Positions 1 to 5,043 of a DNA stretch of 5,043 bases are shown piece by piece. A program made the translations under genes and the position numbers. The DNA is taken from assembly GCA_029857975.1 (NCBI GenBank), contig JAOUFX010000309.1, positions 1 through 5,043 on the forward strand, read 5' to 3'. The notes below the pieces were generated by a model. It did not search any database. It saw only the letters and a program-made list of their open reading frames with translations, and was not told the DNA's origin. Every line of letters starts with the position of its first letter. Positions within the stretch are counted from its first letter, which is position 1. Source of the stretch: Deltaproteobacteria bacterium (lineage in GTDB: Bacteria > Desulfobacterota > SM23-61).

Positions 1-294
1 GCTGAACCCAATCCTTTGATTGGAGTTCGCGACTCCATCTGCCGTAGAACCCCAAGCGGAAGAAAATTCGGCCCGTCCGAAGGTCTAAAAGCTGAAGAGG
101 CAGTCGCTTTGTACACCCGGGAAGCAGCCTATTTTTCCTTCGAGGAAAAAGAGCGGGGGACCTTGAAGGAAGGCAAAGTTGCCGATCTGGTGGTACTCGA
201 TAGAAATCCTCTGGAGGTTCCCGCGGAGGCGATTTCCAATTGCCGCGTAAAGATGACTGTGGTCGGAGGAAGGATCGTTTATGAAGGCTCATAA
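1..294 (+). CDS. Amidohydrolase family 3 (YtcJ-like), C-terminal fragment
   Basis: This is the last 97 codons of a gene that begins upstream of the window. The reading frame is open from base 1, so the TTG at base 16 is an internal Leu codon and not a start. The visible part begins EPNPLIGVRDSICRRTPSG, a segment that in YtcJ-type amidohydrolases (PF07969) follows closely after the last metal-ligand Asp. It continues through the helix EEAVALYTREAAY and ends with GTLKEGKVADLVVLDRNPL and VVGGRIVYE, the typical C-terminal return of the chain to the beta-sandwich domain. The family consists of metal-dependent, mostly cytoplasmic hydrolases of C-N bonds in amides and related compounds. The catalytic metal ligands lie outside the window, so activity and substrate cannot be judged. 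The 3' end overlaps the next gene by 14 bases, which points to one operon. Confidence 0.9.
   Translation, partial: AEPNPLIGVRDSICRRTPSGRKFGPSEGLKAEEAVALYTREAAYFSFEEKERGTLKEGKVADLVVLDRNPLEVPAEAISNCRVKMTVVGGRIVYEGS
265..273 (+). promoter_or_regulatory. Ribosome binding site of the D-2-hydroxyacid dehydrogenase gene
   Basis: The purine run GGAGGAAGG lies 7 bases before the ATG at 281, inside the end of the amidohydrolase gene. It fixes ATG 281 as the start rather than the in-frame ATG at 338, and implies that translation of the two genes is coupled. Confidence 0.8.
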
Positions 295-1276
295 CAAAAT
301 TTTTTCTGTTCCGGTTGTATTGGCCGATCGATTCTTCATGTCCGAAAAGGCGCTGGCGGAGATTGTTGCGATGGGTGGGTTCGCCCGGGCGGATGCCCGA
401 GATCATCGAGAACTGGCTGAACGGTTGAGCGGATCGGTATCGGTGCGGGTCATCGTCTCTGAATATATCAGGGTTGACTTGCCAGTCCTCGAGCAGGCTC
501 CGGGCTTAAAAGGGGTTATCGCTTATGGTGCAGGATATGACCACATTGATGTGGATTCTTTGGCAAGTCGAGGGGTCGTGGTCTGTAACTGCCGGGGAGA
601 GAATGCCCAAGCCGTGGCCGAGCTTACCTTTGGCCTCCTGCTTTGCCTGCTGCGCCGCATAAACCGTGCCGACCACTGGGTCAGAGAAAATGAATGGATA
701 AAAGCAGGTAGAAATTTGCCGGGATGGGTTATGGGCAATGAACTCCAGGGAAAGACTCTGGGTATTATTGGCCTGGGGCAAATCGGGTCGCGAGTGGCCA
801 GAATCGCCAGGGGCTTCGACATGAAAATTCTGGGTTACGACCCTTTTGCGCCACCGGTAGCAAATACTTTCCATAAGATGGAAACGCCCCCTTTGGAAGA
901 ACTTTTCTCGAGTGCGGACATCGTCACCCTGCATGTCCCCCTTACTCCCGAAACGGACAGAATGATAAGTGCCCGGGCTCTGGCGATGATGAAACCAAAG
1001 GCTTTGCTAATCAATACTTCAAGGGGCAAGGTGATTGACGAGCCCGTTTTGTTGGAAACACTGAAGCAAAACCGCATTGGAGGGGCAGCTTTTGATGTCT
1101 TCGCCGACGAACCGATTTCCAGCGACCACCCCTTTTCGAAACTGGAAAATGTTGTTCTATCGCCGCATATGGGGGCCTTGACCCAGGAAGCGGGTGAGCG
1201 CCTTTCTGATGCCGTAGTCAGGCAGATCCGGGATATCTTGGAAGGCCGTAGGCCGGAATGTCTTATTAATAAATGA
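281..1276 (+). CDS. D-isomer-specific 2-hydroxyacid dehydrogenase
   Basis: A complete 331-residue NAD-dependent dehydrogenase that interconverts a D-2-hydroxyacid and a 2-oxoacid in the cytoplasm. The substrate-binding domain is split (about residues 1-108 and 300-331) around a Rossmann domain (about 109-295), as in PF00389/PF02826. Visible motifs are the dinucleotide loop GLGQIG (164-169), an acidic residue after the second beta strand (D187 in GYDPF, favouring NAD over NADP), NTSRG with catalytic R248, DVFADEP with E277, and SPHMGAL with catalytic H296. The Arg-Glu-His triad is intact. The length fits the short phosphoglycerate/glyoxylate/hydroxypyruvate reductase-like members; there is no ACT domain, so it is not a long-form SerA. 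ATG 281 is chosen because of the strong GGAGG upstream and because ATG 338 would remove the first beta strand. It overlaps the upstream amidohydrolase by 14 bases, so both probably serve one catabolic route. The substrate cannot be assigned. Confidence 0.93.
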   Translation: MKAHNKIFSVPVVLADRFFMSEKALAEIVAMGGFARADARDHRELAERLSGSVSVRVIVSEYIRVDLPVLEQAPGLKGVIAYGAGYDHIDVDSLASRGVVVCNCRGENAQAVAELTFGLLLCLLRRINRADHWVRENEWIKAGRNLPGWVMGNELQGKTLGIIGLGQIGSRVARIARGFDMKILGYDPFAPPVANTFHKMETPPLEELFSSADIVTLHVPLTPETDRMISARALAMMKPKALLINTSRGKVIDEPVLLETLKQNRIGGAAFDVFADEPISSDHPFSKLENVVLSPHMGALTQEAGERLSDAVVRQIRDILEGRRPECLINK

Positions 1277-1317
1277 AGCAATCAGCGGACGACATTCAGC
1301 AATCATCGCTTTCAGCA
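1277..1317 (+). repeat. Degenerate CAGC-type intergenic repeat
   Basis: Immediately after the TGA stop, AGCAATCA occurs at 1277-1284 and again at 1298-1305 (21 bases apart), and TTCAGCA occurs at 1296-1301 region and 1311-1317. This matches a degraded form of the AGCAATCAGC/TTCAGC repeats I recall from intergenic DNA of many environmental proteobacterial assemblies. It has no coding capacity. The internal repetition is seen directly; membership of a dispersed family is inference. Confidence 0.45.
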
Positions 1318-1342
1318 TGAACTCTGAATTTTAAAAATCCTT

Positions 1343-1369
1343 TCTCTGCGTTCTCCGCGTTCTCGGCGG
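1343..1369 (+). repeat. Three imperfect 9-bp units (TCTCTGCGT type)
   Basis: Three tandem nonamers, TCTCTGCGT (1343), TCTCCGCGT (1352) and TCTCGGCGG (1361), run directly into TGGAAA. The arrangement matches the CTCTGCG-rich, 'CTCTGCGGTGAAA'-like intergenic repeat often seen in environmental bacterial genomes. The array ends 14 bases before the ATG of the glycosyltransferase gene, and its end supplies the only Shine-Dalgarno-like sequence (GGTGGA, 1368-1373) of that gene. Confidence 0.6.
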
Positions 1370-1383
1370 TGGAAACGAAATTA

Positions 1384-2535
1384 ATGCGCATCCTGGCCCT
1401 CAAAGCCAAAGGCTACGTTCTCCCTGCCATCCATGCATCCATGGTCAGAGCATTCCAATCCTGCGGAGTTGAAGTCTTTGACCTGCCGGTTCCGCAAAAT
1501 CCCCTTCAGTATCAAACCCTAAAAGAGATTAGCAAAAAAGGATATGATGCCATTTTTACCTTGGATCTTGGGGCAAATCATGAGTTCATATACAATCTGA
1601 AAGAATTGCAATTATCTTTACGAATTCCTTGGATTATTTGGTTTGTAGATGACCCTGATGGGTATGGCTTCCCAGAGGTTTGTGAACCTGATTGGACTTT
1701 AACCTTTTGCTGGGACGAAGCGATTACCCATAGGGAATTTTCATGGGGCGGGAGGCCGCTGGTTCATCTCCCTTTGGCCACAGACCCCTCGGTTTTTTGG
1801 CCGGAACGGGCCGATTCCGGACTTCTTTACCCCGGCGGTGTTTTTGTCGGTTCTACCGCTCATCCCAACGACATTTTATCCGGGGTCCCCAGAAATGCTC
1901 CGGGCTTCTGGGAAGATGTTGAGGCTGTCTGGCTTGATTACCGAGAAGACTTTCGCCAGCCGCTCCACAGCCTGGCCTGGAGGAATCTTGCCCAAAAAAC
2001 CAAGCATGATTTGTATGCGATCCAGAAAGACCAGTTATGTCGACTGTGGATCCAATCTTTAGTTTATCATGTGGGAATGATCAAGCGGCGGGAAGTTGTT
2101 TCGAAGGTTATAAAACCGGGAGGTGGGATATTCGGGGATGAAGGATGGAGCAGTGTTTTGAAGGAAAATCTTTATCAAGGTCGGATTGAGTATGGAAATG
2201 AGCTTCGAAGAGTCTACAGCAACAGCACCTTCGTATTAGACGTTCGCCAGCCTCAAAGCCGGACCGGCTTGAGCCAGCGGATATTTGACGCCGGTGTTTG
2301 CGGATGTCCGGTTCTCGGCGAATGGTCTCCAGAGTTTGAAGTTTTATTCGAGCCCGAAGATGAAATTTTTGGTTTTAGAAGCCTGGTTGAGGCCCTGGAG
2401 ATGGGAGAACGTTATTCCCAGAGCCCTAAAGATGTTCAAAGGAGAGGAGAAAAAGTCCGGCAAAGGGTACTGGCTTATCACACCTATGGTCATCGTACAG
2501 CCGAAATCTTAAAGGCTTTTCACAAACTATTTTAA
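1384..2535 (+). CDS. CgeB-family (DUF3880) glycosyltransferase
   Basis: A 383-residue protein of the CgeB/glycosyltransferase-1-like type, expected to move a sugar from a nucleotide-sugar donor to a cell-surface or other acceptor. The N-terminal DUF3880-like half contains MRILALKA (first beta strand), the helix HASMVRAFQSCG, WFVDDP (86-91) and VFVGS (153-157). The C-terminal half matches Glyco_trans_1_2 (PF13524): ELRRVYSNSTFVLDVR (about 273-288), QRIFDAGVCGCPVLGEW (298-314), PEFEVLFEPEDEI (316-328) and a final helix with GEKVRQRVLAYHTYGHR. The usual HTY-x-HR ending is present. There is no signal peptide or membrane segment, so it is likely cytosolic or membrane-peripheral. ATG 1384 is preferred over GTG 1369, because that GTG lies within the nonamer repeat, has no ribosome binding site and adds only METKL before the usual first strand. 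The neighbours are metabolic enzymes, not glycan genes, and stretches such as 1561-1620 are clearly AT-richer than the flanking genes. Family call is strong; donor and acceptor are unknown. Confidence 0.85.
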   Translation: MRILALKAKGYVLPAIHASMVRAFQSCGVEVFDLPVPQNPLQYQTLKEISKKGYDAIFTLDLGANHEFIYNLKELQLSLRIPWIIWFVDDPDGYGFPEVCEPDWTLTFCWDEAITHREFSWGGRPLVHLPLATDPSVFWPERADSGLLYPGGVFVGSTAHPNDILSGVPRNAPGFWEDVEAVWLDYREDFRQPLHSLAWRNLAQKTKHDLYAIQKDQLCRLWIQSLVYHVGMIKRREVVSKVIKPGGGIFGDEGWSSVLKENLYQGRIEYGNELRRVYSNSTFVLDVRQPQSRTGLSQRIFDAGVCGCPVLGEWSPEFEVLFEPEDEIFGFRSLVEALEMGERYSQSPKDVQRRGEKVRQRVLAYHTYGHRTAEILKAFHKLF

Positions 2536-2560
2536 AAATTATTTTATAGGAACTTCTTTA

Positions 2561-2609
2561 TCGGACACGGATTCACAGAAATGCGTTTATCTGCGAAAAT
2601 CTTCATCCC
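2561..2609 (+). repeat. Degenerate CGGATT/ATCTGCG intergenic repeat remnant
   Basis: The stretch contains GGACACGGATTCACAG followed by TTATCTGCGAAAATCTTC and ends in ATCCC. This resembles a decayed copy of the 'CACGGATT ... ATCTGCGAAAATCTGCGTCCC' type of short intergenic repeat that I recall from many environmental bacterial genomes. Only one copy is in the window, so the family assignment is from memory and is not proven here. Confidence 0.35.
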
Positions 2610-2641
2610 ATGAGGAAAAGCGATTTCGATTTTCCTCATGG
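2608..2641. repeat. Perfect 12-bp inverted repeat, possible transcription terminator or processing hairpin
   Basis: CCATGAGGAAAA (2608-2619) is followed by a 10-base spacer and then its exact reverse complement TTTTCCTCATGG (2630-2641). The transcript would form a 12-bp stem beginning 73 bases after the glycosyltransferase stop codon. Neither strand shows a T-tract after the stem, so it is not a classic intrinsic terminator. It could be a Rho-associated or 3'-end-stabilising hairpin, a protein-binding palindrome, or part of the adjoining repeat. Confidence 0.6.
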
Positions 2642-2778
2642 CTACCTCCTCAAGCTGGCAATATTAGGGGGGAAATAGGATCTTTTTATATAAAAAAACA
2701 GAAATATATATCTGAGTCAACCTCTTTTCAGTTTGAAGCTTGAAGAAACTCTTTACCCATTTCCCTGGCATGAAAGAT

Positions 2779-2808
2779 TTGTAGCCGCGGAGCCAGACTT
2801 GATATAAT
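2779..2808 (+). promoter_or_regulatory. Candidate sigma-70-type promoter of the DUF1932 dehydrogenase gene
   Basis: A perfect TATAAT (2803-2808) is preceded at 18 bases by TTGTAG (2779-2784), which matches only the TTG of the -35 consensus. Transcription would start near 2815, giving a leader of about 55 bases before ATG 2870. The -10 box is convincing by sequence; the -35 assignment is weak. Confidence 0.5.
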
Positions 2809-2855
2809 ATTATCATTTAGAAAAGGGGTCGATTTAGAAAGGAGACTCAATAGAA

Positions 2856-2861
2856 AAGGAG
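2856..2861 (+). promoter_or_regulatory. Ribosome binding site of the DUF1932 dehydrogenase gene
   Basis: AAGGAG lies 8 bases before ATG 2870, near-ideal spacing, and fixes the start. It is the third of three similar purine motifs: AGAAAAGGGG at 2819, AGAAAGGAG at 2836 and AGAAAAGGAG at 2852. The first two are not followed by a suitably placed start codon. Confidence 0.8.
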
Positions 2862-2869
2862 CGGATTCT

Positions 2870-3751
2870 ATGGTCTTGCGAGCGGTCGGTTTATTGAGTC
2901 CAGGGGACATGGGGCATGTGGTGGGCCGGGTTTTAGTGGATCATGGCATGCAGGTCCTGACCTGTCTTCAAGGGAGGAGTGAGCGAACGCGAGCGTTAAC
3001 TCAAAAGGCTACAATTGCAGTGACCGAGACCTATGGGGAGTTAGTGCGAAAGGTGGATCTGGTTCTTTCGATTTTGGTACCCGCGGAAGCGGAAAAAGCC
3101 GCCCGGCTGGTATCAAAAGCTCTAAGAGAAACCGGGAAAAAGGTTGTTTATGTGGATTGTAATGCCATTTCTCCTGCCACGGCCAGATCCGTCGGGAAGA
3201 TCATTGAGGAAGCCGGGAGCCGGTTTGTAGATGCGGGGATTATCGGTCCCCCGCCGAGGCAGAAGGGGACCACGAGGTTCTATACTTCGGGGGCCGATGC
3301 GGATTATTTTGCCGGCATGAAAGACTATGGCCTGGATGTGAGGGTGATCGGTTCCAAGATTGGCCAAGCCTCAGGACTGAAGATGGTTTATGCCGCTTTT
3401 ACCAAAGGGTGGATCGCTCTTTCTGCGGAATTGCTGGTGGCAGCCTGGCATATGGGTCTTTACCGGAATTTGGTTGAGGAATTCCAGATGAGTCAGGCGG
3501 AGCCGTATGGCAGGATGGAAAGAGGACTTCCCAGCATGCCGCCCAAGGCGCGGAGGTGGGCGGGTGAAATGGAAGAGATCGCCAAGACCTTTCAGGATCT
3601 TTCCCTGACTCCCAAGATTTACCAAGGAGCAGCAGAGGTTTATCGTTTTATCGGCCAAACCTCCCTGGCGGATGAAACGCCGGAGACGCAGGATAAAAGT
3701 CGGACCTTGGAGAAGATGGTAGAAGTATTGGCTCAAAAAAAAAGCAAATGA
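2870..3751 (+). CDS. NAD(P)-binding beta-hydroxyacid-dehydrogenase-like protein with DUF1932 domain
   Basis: A complete 293-residue cytoplasmic oxidoreductase of the 6-phosphogluconate dehydrogenase-like / 3-hydroxyisobutyrate dehydrogenase superfamily. An N-terminal Rossmann domain (about 1-160) has the dinucleotide loop in the variant GLLSPGDMG (7-15). It is followed by LVLSILVPAEA (64-74), VVYVDCNAISPAT (92-104) and DAGIIGPPP (121-129), the counterpart of the family's substrate-binding DAPVSGG. The C-terminal helical domain (about 163-290) starts GQASGLKMVYAAFTKGW, where K171 aligns with the superfamily's catalytic Lys, and matches DUF1932 (PF09130). GRSERTR after the second strand (35-41) has Arg residues placed where NADP-preferring members bind the 2'-phosphate; NADP use is inferred. 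Start ATG 2870 is supported by AAGGAG at 8 bases. It probably has its own promoter. It converges on the MFS transporter gene. The substrate is unknown; oxidation of a 3-hydroxyacid-like compound is the family expectation. Confidence 0.85.
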   Translation: MVLRAVGLLSPGDMGHVVGRVLVDHGMQVLTCLQGRSERTRALTQKATIAVTETYGELVRKVDLVLSILVPAEAEKAARLVSKALRETGKKVVYVDCNAISPATARSVGKIIEEAGSRFVDAGIIGPPPRQKGTTRFYTSGADADYFAGMKDYGLDVRVIGSKIGQASGLKMVYAAFTKGWIALSAELLVAAWHMGLYRNLVEEFQMSQAEPYGRMERGLPSMPPKARRWAGEMEEIAKTFQDLSLTPKIYQGAAEVYRFIGQTSLADETPETQDKSRTLEKMVEVLAQKKSK

Positions 3752-3790
3752 AAGAAAATACGCTTGAACGTTCCCCATCGATTTTCCTTT

Positions 3791-3804
3791 CGCCCCTCGC
3801 CCCA
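3791..3804 (+). repeat. Short C-rich heptamer repeat in the convergent gap
   Basis: CGCCCCT (3791-3797) and CGCCCCA (3798-3804) are tandem heptamers, with a degenerate third, TCCCCTG (3805-3811). They lie in the 145-base gap between two convergent genes. They form no hairpin that I can find. The rest of the gap (3752-3896) shows a T7 run at 3841-3847 but no stem before it. Confidence 0.35.
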
Positions 3805-3896
3805 TCCCCTGGGCCACGGTATAGGTTGAATATCGCCTGGTTTTTTTAAATGAATGATGGACTCAGGACACCAAGGCAACTTTCTTAGATTCATCG

Positions 3897-5043
3897 CTAT
3901 CGTTGTTGGGGAGGAGAAGGACGGTTAAGGATGGCGAAGAAGGTCGCGGCAATCAGGAGGATGATCGCAAAGGTTATGAGAACAAGGGTATAGCTTTCGG
4001 TGCGGTCAAAAATCCATCCGGCATAAATGGGGGATACAAAGGTGGCGGTTCCATAACCGATGCCCATAATTCCCCGGATGGTGGCGTAGCTCCCGCGGCC
4101 AAAAGAATCTCCGATTAATGCCCAATTTAAGGGTGCAGTACCCATGGTTATGGCAAAACCGATGGGGAAGAAATAAAGAACAGTGTTGTCTTGACTGAAA
4201 ACCAGCCCGAGCATGGCAATAATCGTGGGTACGATACACAGGCTGGACAACCAAGCTTTATTCCAACGATCTCCCAGCCAGCCAAGGGTTAACGAAGCCA
4301 GGATGGAACCGAGGGCGGATACACTTACCAGATAAGCACTGGCTGTTTCGCTCATGCCTTTCCATACTAAAATAGGAACGAAGTGGGTATTTAAGGCTAC
4401 CGTGACCAGGAGCCGCAGGGAAATGCCGGCCATTAGCAGCCAAAAATGTAAAGTCCTTAAGGCTTCGCGAACGGTAAAATTTACTTCGAAAACTTCTTGG
4501 CGGGCCGGGTTCAATTCCTGAATCGGGTTTTTCGGAGGTGGCTGGCCATCCGGGTAAAGCCCCATATCTTCAGGAGATCGTTTCAAGAGCAGAGCAGATG
4601 GCAAGGCCACGATCAATATGATAAGGCCGGCGAAGATCGCCCCATTGCGCCAGCCAAAGTCCAGGATGATATAGGAGAGCAAGGGAGCCATAATCATTCC
4701 GCCGATACTCCCCGAGGCCGTGATGATGGAAAAACCGATTCCCCGGCGGCGGATGAACCATTTGTTAACGGCTGTGGAAACGGGATGAAAAAATCCGGCA
4801 TTGGATCCGAGCGCAACGACGAGGACATAGATAAGGAAAAAGGCTAAGAAGCTATGTACCGTTGCCAGAAGAATCAGACCCATCCCGGCTAAACTCGCCC
4901 CGATAAGAATGAGCCGCCGGGAGCCGAACCGATCGATCAAATGTCCAACGACAGGGCCCTCGATTCCTCCTTCGAGGCGAGCGGCGCCAAAGAGAAGCGA
5001 AATCGCCGCGCTACTCACCCCAAGATCGCGCTTCAAGGGGAGG
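3897..5043 (-). CDS. MFS transporter, monocarboxylate/OFA-like, N-terminus cut by the window edge
   Basis: An inner-membrane secondary transporter of the major facilitator superfamily, with 381 residues visible. The frame stays open to the window edge (Leu-Pro before the codon at 5036), so the TTG at 5036 is not the start; the first transmembrane helix and true start are missing. Numbering from the 5036 codon, it shows LKRDLGVS (1-8), then RLEGGIEGP (20-28) ending helix 2, motif A GHLIDRFGSRR (31-41), the helix 4-5 loop NKWFIRRRGIG (91-101), and the central-loop signature RSPEDMGLYPDG (153-164). Its second-half motif A is GWLGDRWNK (252-260). About eleven hydrophobic helices are visible, consistent with a 12-helix protein. 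The RSPEDMGLYPDG loop and the EGGIEGP motif are typical of MFS members annotated as carriers of small organic acids, so a proton-linked carboxylate carrier is likely but unproven. It converges on the DUF1932 dehydrogenase and may import that enzyme's substrate. Confidence 0.9.
   Translation of the reverse strand, partial: LPLKRDLGVSSAAISLLFGAARLEGGIEGPVVGHLIDRFGSRRLILIGASLAGMGLILLATVHSFLAFFLIYVLVVALGSNAGFFHPVSTAVNKWFIRRRGIGFSIITASGSIGGMIMAPLLSYIILDFGWRNGAIFAGLIILIVALPSALLLKRSPEDMGLYPDGQPPPKNPIQELNPARQEVFEVNFTVREALRTLHFWLLMAGISLRLLVTVALNTHFVPILVWKGMSETASAYLVSVSALGSILASLTLGWLGDRWNKAWLSSLCIVPTIIAMLGLVFSQDNTVLYFFPIGFAITMGTAPLNWALIGDSFGRGSYATIRGIMGIGYGTATFVSPIYAGWIFDRTESYTLVLITFAIILLIAATFFAILNRPSPPQQR

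Larger units (their letters stand above)
2536..2869. other. Intergenic region, 334 bases without a gene
   Basis: The gap between the glycosyltransferase and the DUF1932 dehydrogenase carries, in order: a repeat remnant (2561-2609), a perfect inverted repeat (2608-2641), a G-rich spot AGGGGGG (2666-2672), an AT palindrome TTTTTATATAAAAA (2683-2696), a consensus -10 box (2803-2808) and a purine-rich leader with a strong ribosome binding site. A small open frame on the minus strand (2728-2910) overlaps the promoter and leader and does not look like a protein. The composition fits a transcription boundary: the upstream unit ends here and the dehydrogenase has its own promoter. Confidence 0.7.

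Noticed and set aside
16..18. TTG as a start codon of a small 92-residue protein
   Set aside because: The frame is open to base 1 and the residues before it (AEPNP) continue the amidohydrolase motif, so the gene is simply cut by the window edge.
506..1281. Open frames on the minus strand opposite the D-2-hydroxyacid dehydrogenase
   Set aside because: They lie wholly antisense to a gene with a complete set of family motifs, have no ribosome binding site or recognisable domain, and read as low-order composition.
1369..1371. GTG as the start of the glycosyltransferase gene
   Set aside because: It lies inside the nonamer repeat with no Shine-Dalgarno sequence upstream; ATG 1384 begins the expected first beta strand and has GGTGGA before it.
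2683..2696. AT palindrome TTTTTATATAAAAA as a terminator or operator
   Set aside because: The stem would contain only A-T pairs with an impossibly small loop; it is more simply AT-rich upstream promoter DNA.
2766..2782. Sigma-54-type promoter (CTGGCATGAAAGATTTGT)
   Set aside because: TGGCA is present, but the GC expected ten bases after the GG is TT; the spacing and the -12 element do not fit.
2728..2910. Small minus-strand open frame of 60 codons
   Set aside because: It crosses the consensus -10 box, the purine leader and the start of the DUF1932 gene, has no domain, and is best explained as chance.
3371..3817. Minus-strand open frame of 148 codons opposite the DUF1932 gene
   Set aside because: It is antisense to conserved family motifs in the opposite strand and runs into the C-rich intergenic repeat; no sign of a real protein.
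3903..4847. Plus-strand open frames opposite the MFS transporter (3903-4118 and 4497-4847)
   Set aside because: They are highly charged, glycine-rich translations typical of the complement of hydrophobic membrane segments.
5034..5036. TTG as the start of the MFS transporter
   Set aside because: The frame continues upstream with Leu-Pro to the window edge, and starting here would lose the first transmembrane helix.

Overview
This 5 kb window looks like an ordinary chromosomal stretch of an uncultured, free-living bacterium with moderate GC content. It carries catabolic-type enzymes plus one glycosyltransferase gene. The intergenic gaps contain short-period, CAGC/CTGCG/CGGATT-type degenerate repeats. 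From memory, such repeats are common between genes of environmental Deltaproteobacteria (Desulfobacterota) and related assemblies. The taxonomic suggestion is a weak inference; no rRNA or marker gene is present.

Layout. (1) Bases 1-294 (+) are the C-terminal end of a family-3 (YtcJ-like) amidohydrolase whose start lies outside the window. (2) 281-1276 (+) is a complete D-2-hydroxyacid dehydrogenase. It overlaps the amidohydrolase by 14 bases and has a strong ribosome binding site inside it, so the two are almost certainly co-transcribed and coupled. (3) 1277-1383 is a short gap filled by two degenerate repeats. (4) 1384-2535 (+) is a CgeB-type (DUF3880 plus glycosyltransferase-1-like) glycosyltransferase. 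It is functionally unrelated to its neighbours and by eye more AT-rich in part. (5) 2536-2869 is a 334-base gap with another repeat remnant, a perfect 12-bp inverted repeat, an AT-rich palindrome, a consensus -10 box and a purine-rich triplicated leader. (6) 2870-3751 (+) is a beta-hydroxyacid-dehydrogenase-like NAD(P)-binding protein with a DUF1932 C-terminal domain. (7) 3752-3896 is a convergent gap with no clear terminator. (8) 3897-5043 (-) is an MFS transporter of the monocarboxylate/OFA-like type, missing its N-terminus at the window edge.

How the genes may work together (inference): an amidohydrolase, two different hydroxyacid-type dehydrogenases and a carboxylate-type MFS carrier suggest uptake and degradation of a small organic acid or amide. 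No substrate can be named from the sequence. The CgeB-like gene, bracketed by repeats, looks like an insertion into this neighbourhood rather than part of the pathway.

I found no CRISPR array, tRNA, rRNA, transposase, phage gene or convincing new system. The most interesting material is the intergenic repeat content and its contribution to the translation start of the glycosyltransferase gene.
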